Shown here one piece after another: positions 1 through 8,401 of a stretch of 64,000 nt of DNA. The notes beneath the pieces are model-generated. The model saw nothing but the letters and a program-made list of their open reading frames with translations, did no database searches and had not been told where the DNA came from. The DNA comes from AP-15 sp963735445 (GTDB lineage Bacteria > Pseudomonadota > Alphaproteobacteria > ATCC43930 > CGMCC-115725), in contig CAVTLC010000004.1 in the NCBI GenBank assembly GCA_963735445.1, positions 62,001 to 126,000 on the forward strand. The letters run 5' to 3'. The translations under genes were made by a program, and so were the position numbers. Position 1 is the stretch's first letter; each line of letters begins with the position of its first letter.

Positions 1-402
1 CGACATGACAGCCGGGCGAAGCGCATGGCGTCGCTTATCGCCAACGCGGTGCGTTCACGGCTTCTGGGTGATGCAACGCCGGACACCGGCTGCGGGCTAA
101 AGCTGTTTCCGCGAGCTTTGTTTCTCGACCTTCCGGCTTTTGACCATATGCATCGCTTTTTGCCGGCGTTGGTGCTGCGCGCCGGTGGAGTGGTGCGCTC
201 GGTGCCGGTCAATCATCGGCCGCGGCGCAGTGGCCAATCTAAATACGGCGTGTTCGACCGTCTCGGGGTCGGCATCGTCGATCTGATCGGCGTGTATTGG
301 CTGCAGCGTCGCGCCACTCGTCCCGATCTGATCGGTGAAGTCGTCGGCACCGAGCCCGGCGCGGTCACGACGATCAGCGCGCCCGTTTCCGGCGTGGGAT
401 GA
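1..402 (+). CDS. Glycosyltransferase family 2 (dolichol-phosphate mannosyltransferase-like), C-terminal part
   Basis: The frame is open from the first base of the window, so the gene begins upstream; about 133 C-terminal residues are present. The stretch with R-x-x-S-x-I-A-N followed by DTGCGLK is the hallmark of polyprenol-phosphate hexosyltransferases of the GT2 (DPM1/GtrB) type. These transfer a sugar from a nucleotide donor to a polyprenyl phosphate at the inner membrane. The later VPVNHRPRRSGQSKYG segment matches the usual end of the catalytic domain in this group. The stop overlaps the start of the next gene (ATGA), implying translational coupling to the TVP38-like membrane protein. Sugar and acceptor cannot be told from this fragment. 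Confidence 0.85.
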   Translation, partial: RHDSRAKRMASLIANAVRSRLLGDATPDTGCGLKLFPRALFLDLPAFDHMHRFLPALVLRAGGVVRSVPVNHRPRRSGQSKYGVFDRLGVGIVDLIGVYWLQRRATRPDLIGEVVGTEPGAVTTISAPVSGVG

Positions 403-1091
403 GCAAGGAACCCGCCGCATCTCGGGCGGCTGCTGAACCGCTGCACTATTGGCGCGGTTGCGCGCGACTGATCCTCTTGGCGCTGCTCGCGGTCGGGATG
501 GCCGGAGCGTGGTATTGGCGGGCGTCTCTCGACCCCGTGGCGATCGGCAATGTGATCGCTCGGTATCCGGCGGTTACCCCGCTGGTGTTTCTTGGTCTTC
601 ATGTCATCGCCAGCCTGCTATTCGTGCCGCGCACACTGTTTGCGACCGCCGCCGGGCTGGTCTTCGGCATCGTGTGGGGAACTCTTTGGGCGGCGCTCGG
701 CAGCGTTCTCGGCGCGATCGCCGGATTTTGGATCGCAAGATACATCGATCCGGGGCTCGTCGATCTCGATCAGAGAGCGCGTATTCGGCCGATCCTCGAC
801 CGCATTCAGCGCGGCGGCTGGCGCGCCGTGGCGCTGGTCCGGCTAATCCCCGTCATCCCGCACAGCCTCGTCAATTACGCGCTGGGGCTGACGCCGACGC
901 GGCTTGCCCCTTACGCGTTCGGATCGCTGATCGGCCAGTTGCCGATGACAATCGCCTGTGTCGATCTCGGGGCAGCCGGAGAACAGCTGGCTTTGGGCCG
1001 CACCGGTTGGCTGACGCCGACAGTGATCGGAGCGGCGGCATTAGGGCTGACCTTGCTGATCCCTGCCCTCGCCCGCCAACGCGCCGGATAA
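399..1091 (+). CDS. TVP38/TMEM64 (DedA/VTT-like) family integral membrane protein
   Basis: A 230-residue protein with hydrophobic segments near residues 22-42, 57-75, 85-115, 145-165 and 195-225. The glycine-rich segment around residues 88-112 (FGIVWGTLWAALGS) and the later R-L-I-P-V-I-P-H-S-x-x-N-Y motif are typical of the VTT/SNARE-associated family, whose members are implicated in lipid scrambling or membrane homeostasis. The ATG overlaps the stop of the GT2 gene, so the two are probably co-translated, a common pairing in alphaproteobacteria. Its last roughly 180 bases lie opposite the 3' end of glcF. Exact function is unknown. Confidence 0.85.
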   Translation: MSKEPAASRAAAEPLHYWRGCARLILLALLAVGMAGAWYWRASLDPVAIGNVIARYPAVTPLVFLGLHVIASLLFVPRTLFATAAGLVFGIVWGTLWAALGSVLGAIAGFWIARYIDPGLVDLDQRARIRPILDRIQRGGWRAVALVRLIPVIPHSLVNYALGLTPTRLAPYAFGSLIGQLPMTIACVDLGAAGEQLALGRTGWLTPTVIGAAALGLTLLIPALARQRAG

Positions 1092-2389
1092 TCGGAGCGC
1101 ATTGCCGTTGGTTCAGGGCCGCCGGTCGCCCAGTCAAGAAGCTCGACGGTGTGGACCACAGGCACATCGCTGCCGGGCATCAGTTGGGTGATGCAGCCGA
1201 TGTTCCCGGTGGCGACAACATCCGGGCGGGTTTTAGCGATGTTGGCGAGCTTGCGGTCGCGCAGCCTGCCGGCGATTTCCGGTTGCAGCAGATTGTAGGT
1301 GCCGGCCGAACCGCAGCACACGTGGCCTTCCGGGACCTCGATGGTCTCGAACCCGGCCGCGGTCAGCAGCGCCTTAGGTACACGATGCAGCTGCTGCCCA
1401 TGTTGCATCGAGCATGCCGAATGATAGGCGACGCGCAATCCTTGCGCGGCATTTTCGGCCGGCGGCGGGCGCAGTCCGAGCTGCTCTATGATTTCGGTCA
1501 CGTCGCGCGCCAGAGCCGAAATCCGCGCCGCCTTCTCGGCATAACCCGGGTCTTCGCGCAGCATGAACCCGTAATCTTTGACCGTAGTGCCGCAGCCCGA
1601 GGCGTTGATCACGATCGCATCGAGGCCGCCGACCAGCCGCTCGCGCTCCCATGCGTCGATATTGGCGCGGGCAAACGCCAGCGCCGATTTCTCTTGCCCG
1701 AGGTGATGGTTCAAGGAGCCGCAGCAGCCGCTGCCTGGGGCGAGAACAACCTCGCAGCCGTGCCGGGTCAGCAGCCGGATGGTCGCCTCGTTGATCTCGG
1801 GCATCAGCACGCGCTGGGCGCAGCCCGGCAACAGCGCCACCCGCATCCGCCGCTCGCCCTCAGCCGGGAAAACGCGCTGGTTGTCTGTGGCCGAGGCGCG
1901 GGAGATCGTCGCGGGTGCAAGCGCCATCATCGGCGCCAAGTGTCGCGGCAAAGATCGTGCGAACGGCCGGGCGAGAGCGGCGCCGTGCAGCGCCATACGG
2001 AACAGCCACGGCCGTGGCAGCACCGTGCCCAGCATCCGGCGGACTGCGCGCTCCGCCCAGGGTCGGCGGTATTTCTCTTCGATCCAGCGCCGGCCATGAT
2101 CGACAAGGTGCATGTAATTGACGCCCGATGGGCAGGTCGTCATACAGGCGAGGCACGATAGGCAGCGGTCGATGTGCTTAACGGTGTCCGCGCTCGGCGC
2201 CGCATTCGAGGCCAGCATGTCTTTGATCAGGTAAATGCGCCCGCGCGGGCTATCGAGCTCGTCTGACAGCAGCAGATAAGTCGGGCAGGTCGCGGTGCAG
2301 AACCCGCAATGGGTGCATTTGCGCAGGATCTTTTCGGATTCGGCAGTATCCGGGTCGGCGAGTTGTTGCTCGGTGAAATCGGTGCGCAC
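911..2389 (-). CDS. glcF: Glycolate oxidase iron-sulfur subunit GlcF
   Basis: GlcF carries electrons from the flavin subunits of glycolate oxidase, which converts glycolate to glyoxylate. Two ferredoxin-type 4Fe-4S motifs are visible: CTHCGFCTATCP at residues 25-36 and CLSCLACMTTCP at residues 76-87. They are followed by two CCG-type motifs (GCCGSLNHHLG and CCGSAGTYNL). I start at GTG 2389, five bases after the glcE stop, because the family resemblance begins there; the frame is open much further upstream inside glcE. The core reaches WATGGPEP at about residue 427, the usual family end. The frame then runs on for 65 more residues that are antisense to the convergent TVP38 gene. This tail is either a real extension or the result of a lost stop or frameshift. 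Confidence 0.9.
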   Translation of the reverse strand: MRTDFTEQQLADPDTAESEKILRKCTHCGFCTATCPTYLLLSDELDSPRGRIYLIKDMLASNAAPSADTVKHIDRCLSCLACMTTCPSGVNYMHLVDHGRRWIEEKYRRPWAERAVRRMLGTVLPRPWLFRMALHGAALARPFARSLPRHLAPMMALAPATISRASATDNQRVFPAEGERRMRVALLPGCAQRVLMPEINEATIRLLTRHGCEVVLAPGSGCCGSLNHHLGQEKSALAFARANIDAWERERLVGGLDAIVINASGCGTTVKDYGFMLREDPGYAEKAARISALARDVTEIIEQLGLRPPPAENAAQGLRVAYHSACSMQHGQQLHRVPKALLTAAGFETIEVPEGHVCCGSAGTYNLLQPEIAGRLRDRKLANIAKTRPDVVATGNIGCITQLMPGSDVPVVHTVELLDWATGGPEPTAMRSDYPARWRARAGISKVSPNAAAPITVGVSQPVRPKASCSPAAPRSTQAIVIGNWPISDPNA

Positions 2390-2394
2390 GCAGC

Positions 2395-3604
2395 TTAGCT
2401 CCGCTCGACCATGCGACCGGGGTTCAAGATGTGGTGCGGGTCGAAGCTGTCCTTGATCCGGCCGGAGAGCGCCGCTAACGCCGATGCCTGCGGCTCGAAC
2501 ACCGGGACGGCGCGCCGCAGCGCCGCCGAGCCCTTGATCAATGTGGCGTGGCCGGTACCGTGTCCGTCCGGCCCCTGGATCGCCGCCCGGATCACCACGG
2601 CCCCCCCATCCTCTATACCCGCCACTGCCACCCAAACGAGCCCGCCCCCCCAATCGAGAAACCAGACCGCGTCGACAGCGCGTGCGATCGCCTCGCCGAC
2701 CTCCGCCCCACGCGCCGGCGCTACCGATACCCGCCAAACGGTTCGATCCGTCAGCGCCGCGAAGGGTTCGGCATCGCGGATCGCGCGCCAAAAATTGCCC
2801 GAGGCGTCGTCTTCCAACACGGTGGACTCGCATTCGGCCCCAAACTCGGCCAGCAGCTGCTCGCGGCGAAAGGCCACTGACGGTTCCGGCCCTTCGAGGC
2901 GCAGCGCGACCGTCTCGGCCGCTGCTGTCATAGGAGAATTCGCCGGCAAGTAGGCCGCGCCTGATACGTCGTGCGGTGAAGACAGCGCGCGGCTCATCGC
3001 CTGCGCGGCCGCCGCAGGATCCATCCCGCAAAGCACTACCGTTACGACATGCTCGGGCTGCGGTAGGACCTTGATGGTGACTTCCTCCAGCGCGGCCAAG
3101 GTCCCAAAGGAACCCGCCATAAGTTTCGAGAGATCATAGCCGGTGACGTTCTTGACGACCTTGCCGCCCGATTTGAAGATTTCGCCACGGCCGCTGACCC
3201 CGCGAAACCCGAGAAAATGGTCGCGCGCCGCCCCCGCCTTGATCCGCCGCGGTCCGCTCAAATTGCAGGCGAGCGCGCCGCCGAGAGTGGGCTGGGTTTC
3301 CAATGACCCGAGCAGCGAGCGCCAATCGGGCGGCTCAAAGGCGAGCATCTGCCGGTTCTGCGCCAATGCCTCTTCGATTTCGGCAAGCGGAGTTGCAGCC
3401 CCGGCGGTCAGCACCAATTCGCTCGGCTGATAATCGAGAATGCCCGACAACCGCGACAGGTCGAGCGTGCGCGGCGTCTGCATCGGCCGGCCGAGGCCCG
3501 CGCTTCGATCCGCCCGCCACCAATTCGAGCGGCTCGTCCGCGGCGAGCGCATCGCCGACCGCCTCACGCAGCTCATTGAGATTTGTGGGTGAAAACCGTG
3601 TCAC
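2395..3604 (-). CDS. glcE: Glycolate oxidase FAD-binding subunit GlcE, interrupted by a frameshift
   Basis: GlcE is the second FAD-binding (PCMH-type) subunit of glycolate oxidase. The N-terminus (M-T-R-F-S-P-T-N to AGGSKRG) lies in one frame from 3604. The rest (LGRPMQTPRTLDL to the stop at 2395) lies in another. The natural join is GGSKRG-LGRP, obtained by removing one C from the coding strand near 3494-3499. That gives 402 codons, the usual GlcE length. The segment TLGGALACNLSGPRR and the GGKVVKNVTGYDLSKL motif are typical. It sits between glcD (124-base gap) and glcF (5-base gap). A consensus error is more likely than a pseudogene because both halves are well preserved. Confidence 0.85.
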
Positions 3605-3728
3605 GCCGCAAGGATGTCATCGGGAACCCAGCGAGGCAATCGTGCGACTGCGAGCTCTCCCCGATGGAATTGCCACTCCTGAGCAACAATTAACCGCCTA
3701 CGCGACTGCGCCGATAGCCAAGGGCCAT

Positions 3729-5216
3729 TTAGAACCGGGGCAGGTCGGGGAAGGGCAACCGGCCGCCGCGGACGTGGAGGCGGCCGAGTTCGGCGCAGCG
3801 ATGAAGCTGTGGGAACACCTTGCCGGGGTTGAGCAAGCCGTCCGGGTCGAACGCGCATTTGACACGCTGCTGGTGGGCGAGGTCGGTCTCGTCGAACATC
3901 GTGCCCATCAGATCGCGTTTTTCGACGCCGACGCCATGCTCGCCGGTCAGGACGCCGCCGACCTCGACGCAGAGCCGCAGGATGTCGGAGCCGAACGCTT
4001 CGGCGCGCTCGATTTCGCCGGGCTTGTTGGCGTCGTAGAGGATCAGCGGATGGAGATTGCCGTCGCCGGCATGAAACACATTGGCGACACCGAGGCCGTA
4101 TTGCTCGGACAAGTCGCGCATGCGGCTCAGCACCTGCGCCAGCCTTCCGCGCGGGATCGTCCCGTCCATGCAATAATAATCGGGCGAAATCCGGCCGACT
4201 GCGGGGAACGCCGCTTTGCGCCCGGACCAGAACGCCAGCCGCTCGGCATCGTCGTTGCTGATGCGGATCGTGGTGGCGCGATGATCGCGCGCAATCGCCT
4301 CGACCTTGGCGATCAGATGATCGATTTCCGCCGGCGGGCCGTCGAGCTCGACGATCAGCAAGGCCTCGACATCGAGCGGATACCCCACCCCGACAAAGGC
4401 CTCGGCGGCGTGGATCGCCGGCCGGTCCATCATCTCCATGCCGCCCGGGATGATGCCGGCGCCGATCACCGCGGCAACGCAGTCGCCGGCATCCTCGGCG
4501 CTGGCAAAACCGATCAGCAACGCGCGCGCCGCCGTCGGCTTGGGCAGGATACGAACTGTGACCTCGGTGACGACCCCCAGCAGCCCCTCCGACCCCGTCA
4601 TCACGCCCAACAGATCGTAGCCCTCGGCGTCGAAATGCTTGCCGCCGAGCCGGATCACCTCGCCATCGATTGTTACGATCTCGATGCCGAGGATGTTGTT
4701 GGTGGTCAGCCCGTATTTGAGGCAGTGCACCCCGCCCGAATTCTCGGCGACATTGCCGCCGATCGTGCAGGCGATCTGGCTCGACGGATCGGGTGCATAG
4801 TAAAAGCCGGCATGCTCGACCGCCTGGGTCAGGCCCAGGTTGGTCACGCCGGGCTGGGCCACCACGCAGCGGTTATCATAATCGATTTCAAGAATGCGGT
4901 TGAACTTGGCCATCCCGAGCAGCACGCCATCCGCCAACGGCAAGGCGCCGCCTGACAACGACGTGCCGGCGCCGCGCGGCACGACTTTGACGCCCATCTC
5001 CTTGCAATAGCGCAAGACAGCCGAGACCTGATCGACCCGCGACGGCAAGACCACGACCATCGGCAATTGATGATAAGCCGTGAGCCCGTCGCTCTCATAG
5101 GCGCGGCGCTCGGCCTCGGCCACAATGACCCCTTCGCCGGGCACGATCTGGCGCAATGCCTCAATGATTTCGGCCCGACGCTGCAAGACCGCCGCATCGG
5201 GCGTCGGCATCTTCAT
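3729..5216 (-). CDS. glcD: Glycolate oxidase FAD-linked subunit GlcD
   Basis: A 495-residue FAD-linked oxidase. Visible features are the PCMH FAD-binding motif around residues 90-100 (VVPRGAGTSLSGGA), the IGGNVAENSGGVHCLKYG block near 150-165, and a C-terminal FAD-oxidase domain with HAGDGNLHP and the GEHGVGVEKR signature. It oxidises glycolate (or a related 2-hydroxy acid) and passes electrons to GlcE/GlcF. It is the first gene of the glcDEF operon on the minus strand. ATG 5216 follows a purine-rich GGAGGGCAGCGA-like ribosome binding site. D-lactate dehydrogenases share this fold, but the neighbouring glcE and glcF favour glycolate. Confidence 0.95.
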   Translation of the reverse strand: MKMPTPDAAVLQRRAEIIEALRQIVPGEGVIVAEAERRAYESDGLTAYHQLPMVVVLPSRVDQVSAVLRYCKEMGVKVVPRGAGTSLSGGALPLADGVLLGMAKFNRILEIDYDNRCVVAQPGVTNLGLTQAVEHAGFYYAPDPSSQIACTIGGNVAENSGGVHCLKYGLTTNNILGIEIVTIDGEVIRLGGKHFDAEGYDLLGVMTGSEGLLGVVTEVTVRILPKPTAARALLIGFASAEDAGDCVAAVIGAGIIPGGMEMMDRPAIHAAEAFVGVGYPLDVEALLIVELDGPPAEIDHLIAKVEAIARDHRATTIRISNDDAERLAFWSGRKAAFPAVGRISPDYYCMDGTIPRGRLAQVLSRMRDLSEQYGLGVANVFHAGDGNLHPLILYDANKPGEIERAEAFGSDILRLCVEVGGVLTGEHGVGVEKRDLMGTMFDETDLAHQQRVKCAFDPDGLLNPGKVFPQLHRCAELGRLHVRGGRLPFPDLPRF

Positions 5217-5250
5217 TCGCTGCCCTCCGCCGGGTCTCGGCCGCCAGAGA

Positions 5251-5376
5251 TCAGCCTTGGCGCGCCTTGTAGCGCGGGTTTGCCTTGTTGATTACATAAA
5301 CGCGGCCCTTGCGGCGAACGATGCGGCAGTTCTTGTCACGCTTCTTCAGCGACTTGAGCGAATTGACGATCTTCAT
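5251..5376 (-). CDS. rpmJ: 50S ribosomal protein L36
   Basis: A 41-residue, very basic protein (starts MKIVNSLKSLKKRDKNCR, ends NPRYKARQG) that matches the zinc-independent type of L36 found in alphaproteobacteria. The family's CxxC...C...H zinc ribbon is absent; only one cysteine remains. It is transcribed on the minus strand, 34 bases before glcD, and may be its own unit or part of a read-through transcript with the tRNA-Leu upstream. Confidence 0.93.
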   Translation of the reverse strand: MKIVNSLKSLKKRDKNCRIVRRKGRVYVINKANPRYKARQG

Positions 5377-5493
5377 CTTCGGATCCTGACACAATCTGCG
5401 CTAGATAGGCTGGATCGAGCGCGAAATCAAACTCATCCCCGCGACTACACCGGTTGATTACCTGAAAACATTCCGTGCGAATGCAGCAAAGCT

Positions 5494-5580
5494 TGGTGCG
5501 GTCGAGAAGACTCGAACTTCCACGGAGTTTCCCCCACAGCGACCTCAACGCTGCGCGTCTACCAATTCCGCCACGACCGC
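5494..5580 (-). tRNA. tRNA-Leu (anticodon GAG)
   Basis: The minus strand folds as a class II tRNA with a long variable arm. The 7-bp acceptor stem GCGGTCG/CGACCGC closes, the anticodon stem AGCG/CGCT encloses loop TTGAGGT with anticodon GAG, and a TTCGAGT T-loop is present. The 3' CCA is encoded at 5494-5496. Length is 87 bases including CCA. Confidence 0.95.
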
Positions 5581-5654
5581 ACGGCAGGGGGATGGTCTCG
5601 CATCTCGCCGCGAGGCGGCGTGATTAGCAAATCCGCGCTACCATATCAAGCGAG

Positions 5655-6341
5655 ATGGATTTCGGAGAGACAACGCAAGCGGGCGAAATCGAGTGGCGCG
5701 TCAGCTCCCGCCCGGTTTCTTACCCCGAGGCGGTCGACGAGATGGAACGCCGGGTAGCGGCGATCCGCGCCGGCTCCGCGCCCGAGCTTGTCTGGCTCTT
5801 GGAGCATCCGCCGCTCTACACGGCCGGCACCAGTGCCCGCGACGAGGATTTGCTGGAGCCGGGGCGGTTTCCAGTGTATCGCGCTGGCCGCGGCGGCCGC
5901 TACACCTATCACGGGCCCGGGCAGCGCGTCGTGTATGTGATGCTCGACCTCGCCAAGCGCGGCGAGGATGTGCGCTGCTATGTCCACCATCTCGAAGAAT
6001 GGGGGATCCGCACCTTGGCGCGTTTTGGGGTCGCCGGTGAGCGCCGCGAGGGTCGCGTCGGGATCTGGATGTCGAGACCGCCGCCGATCGGTGATGCAAA
6101 GATTGCGGCGATCGGGGTCCGGGTGCGGCGCTGGGTCAGCTATCACGGCATGGCGATCAATATTGACCCCAATCTCGACCACTACGGCGGCATCGTCCCT
6201 TGCGGTATCGCCGAGCACGGCGTGACCTCGCTCGCCGCGCTCGGCGTATCCGCGACGCTTAGCGATGTCGATGCGGCGCTGCGTGAAACCTTCCCCACCG
6301 TTTTTACCGATCCCGCTGCTTGCTCCTCGCGAGCGTGTTAG
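5655..6341 (+). CDS. lipB: Lipoyl(octanoyl) transferase LipB
   Basis: LipB moves octanoyl groups from acyl carrier protein to lipoyl domains of 2-oxoacid dehydrogenases and the glycine cleavage H protein. In this 228-residue protein the family motifs are clear: LLEHPPLYTAGTSA, the RGGRYTYHGPGQRVVY block around residues 79-95, the substrate lysine in DAKIAAIGVRVRRWVSYHG, and the acyl-carrying cysteine in GGIVPCGI. Length and motif spacing are normal. It is the first plus-strand gene after the divergent tRNA-Leu and stands alone ahead of the dismutase. Confidence 0.95.
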   Translation: MDFGETTQAGEIEWRVSSRPVSYPEAVDEMERRVAAIRAGSAPELVWLLEHPPLYTAGTSARDEDLLEPGRFPVYRAGRGGRYTYHGPGQRVVYVMLDLAKRGEDVRCYVHHLEEWGIRTLARFGVAGERREGRVGIWMSRPPPIGDAKIAAIGVRVRRWVSYHGMAINIDPNLDHYGGIVPCGIAEHGVTSLAALGVSATLSDVDAALRETFPTVFTDPAACSSRAC

Positions 6342-6375
6342 CCTTAGTGCGCGCGATAAAATTTGAAGGCGATCA

Positions 6376-7090
6376 ATGGGTCCGGTTCCCGCTCCACCGC
6401 TCACCAGGCGCAGGCTTCTTTTCCTAGCTGTGACAGCAGGGGCAGTCACATCGGTGTACCGCCCTTGCCGTGTCTTCGGGCAGGCAGCGGGCCCGTTTTC
6501 GCTGCCGCCATTGCCGTACCCCGAGGATGCGCTGGCTCCGGTGATCTCGGCCAGGACGATCAGCTTTCACTATGGCAAGCATCACGCAGCCTATGTCGCC
6601 AACCTCAACAAGGCGGTCCAGGGTACGGACTTAGCGGAGAAATCTCTCGACGACATCGTCAAGGCCACGGCGGCGGATCCAAACCGCGTCGGCATTTTCA
6701 ACAATGCCGCCCAGGACTGGAACCACACCTTTTACTGGCGCAGCATGCAAGCCGAATGGCGGAGGATCGCCGAGCGGCGCGATCGCCGACCGAATCAAGG
6801 ATTCATTTGGCGACTACAGCAACTTCCGGCAGCAATTCGTCACTGCCGCGGTGACCCAGTTCGGCAGCGGCTGGGCTTGGCTGGTGCAGGATCCCGGCGG
6901 CAAGCTGATAGTCGTCAAGACATCCAACGCCGACACGCCGATGGCGCACGGCATGAATTGCCTCTTGACCTGTGATGTATGGGAGCACGCCTATTATCTC
7001 GACTACCAGAACCGCCGCCCCGACTACGTCAATGCGTGGCTCGACAAGCTGGTCAATTGGGAATTCGCCTCGCAACGCCTCGCCGGCTGA
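6376..7090 (+). CDS. Exported Fe/Mn superoxide dismutase, interrupted by a frameshift
   Basis: It dismutates superoxide to oxygen and peroxide. The first part carries a twin-arginine leader (TRRRLLFLAVTAGAV), unusual for this mostly cytoplasmic family and suggesting folded, metal-loaded export. It continues through the N-terminal domain with FHYGKHHAAYV and the ligand region DWNHTFYW. The second part, in another frame, contains FGSGWAWLV and the ligand motif DVWEHAYYLDYQNRRPDYV. Removing one base near 6748 restores SM-KPNGGG and gives 237 codons. A consensus error is likely because all ligand motifs are intact. Fe versus Mn preference cannot be read safely. Confidence 0.85.
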
Positions 7091-7102
7091 ACCGAGAAGC
7101 CC

Positions 7103-8401
7103 GTGAGTACGCTATTCGAGAACCAGGCGCCGCGCCCGCTCGCCGACCGGCTGCGGCCTAAAAGCCTGGCTGAGGTCGTCGGTCAGGATCACCTGCTCGG
7201 CCCCGACGGGCCGATCGGGCGAATGGTCGCGAACCGGCAGCTGTCCTCGATGATCCTGTGGGGGCCGCCGGGTTGCGGCAAGACGACGATCGCGCGCTTG
7301 CTGGCGCACGGCACCGACCTCGAATTCGAGCCGCTGTCGGCGGTGTTTTCCGGAGTTGCCGATCTGCGCAAGGTGTTCGAGGCGGCGCGCAAGCGGCGCG
7401 AGACCGGCCGCGGCACGCTGCTGTTTGTCGACGAAATTCACCGCTTTAACCGCGCCCAGCAAGACGCGTTCCTGCCGGTGGTCGAGGACGGCACGGTGAT
7501 CCTGATCGGGGCGACGACCGAAAACCCGTCTTTCGAGCTGATCGGGGCGTTGTTGTCGCGGGCCCAAGTATTTGTGTTGCGCAGACTCGGCGACGACGAC
7601 CTCGAAATTCTGTTGCAGCGCGCCGAGACGGCGCTCGGCGATGAGTTGCCGCTGACCGCCGACGGCCGCGCCGCGTTGCGGGCAATGGCCGATGGCGACG
7701 GCCGCTTTCTGCTCAATCTTGTCGAGGAAATCGCGCGCTTGCCCGCCGATCCGCCGCTCGATCCCGCCGCACTTGCCCGCCTCGTACAGCGGCGTGCGCC
7801 GCTCTACGACAAGGCGCAGGAGGGCCACTACAACCTGATCAGCGCTTTGCACAAATCATTGCGCGGATCGGATACCGATGCCGCGCTTTATTGGCTCGCG
7901 CGCATGCTCGCGGGCGGGGAAGACCCGGTCTACATCCTGCGCCGTCTGACGCGAGCGGCGATCGAGGATATCGGCCTTGCCGATCCGCAGGCGGTGGTTC
8001 AGGCGCTTGCGGCGTGGGACACATACGAGCGGCTCGGATCGCCCGAAGGCGAGCTGGCGATCGCCCAGTGCGTGATCTATCTCGCCACAGCACCCAAATC
8101 GAATGCCGCCTATGCCGCCTTTGGCGAGGCGCAGCAAATGGCGCGCGAGACCGGCTCGCTGATGCCGCCGATGCACATACTGAACGCGCCGACCCGGCTG
8201 ATGCGCAAGCTCGGCTACGGTAAGGGCTATGTTTACGACCACGCCACCGAGGAGGGCTTCTCGGGGCAGAACTACTTTCCCGAGGGGATCGCTCGGCGCC
8301 GTTTTTACCGCCCTGGCGAGCGCGGTTTCGAGCGCGAGATCAAAAAGCGGCTCGACTACTGGGAAAAGCTGCGCGAACGCACCACCGAGCTGTCGCAGTG
8401 A
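7103..8401 (+). CDS. rarA: Replication-associated recombination protein A (RarA/MgsA), AAA+ ATPase
   Basis: A 432-residue AAA+ ATPase acting at stalled replication forks. The N-terminus reads PLADRLRPKSLAEVVGQDHLLG as in family members. Walker A is GPPGCGKTT near residue 52 and Walker B is LLFVDEIHRF near residue 110. The C-terminal MgsA helical tetramerisation region is present, with the YNLISALHKSLRGSDTDAALYWLARML stretch and the ending PEGIARRRFYRPGERGFE. It starts with GTG, 12 bases after the dismutase stop, and its stop overlaps the next gene (GTGA). Confidence 0.95.
   Translation: MSTLFENQAPRPLADRLRPKSLAEVVGQDHLLGPDGPIGRMVANRQLSSMILWGPPGCGKTTIARLLAHGTDLEFEPLSAVFSGVADLRKVFEAARKRRETGRGTLLFVDEIHRFNRAQQDAFLPVVEDGTVILIGATTENPSFELIGALLSRAQVFVLRRLGDDDLEILLQRAETALGDELPLTADGRAALRAMADGDGRFLLNLVEEIARLPADPPLDPAALARLVQRRAPLYDKAQEGHYNLISALHKSLRGSDTDAALYWLARMLAGGEDPVYILRRLTRAAIEDIGLADPQAVVQALAAWDTYERLGSPEGELAIAQCVIYLATAPKSNAAYAAFGEAQQMARETGSLMPPMHILNAPTRLMRKLGYGKGYVYDHATEEGFSGQNYFPEGIARRRFYRPGERGFEREIKKRLDYWEKLRERTTELSQ

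Noticed and set aside
449..2161. A long plus-strand open frame of about 570 codons opposite glcF and overlapping the TVP38-like gene
   Set aside because: It is the antisense shadow of GC-rich coding sequence. Its predicted protein is Arg/Ala/Gly-rich low complexity, and both overlapping genes are clearly recognised families.
3303..4955. A 550-codon plus-strand open frame opposite glcE and glcD
   Set aside because: It covers the reverse strand of strongly conserved glcD and has no recognisable motif; third-position GC explains its openness.
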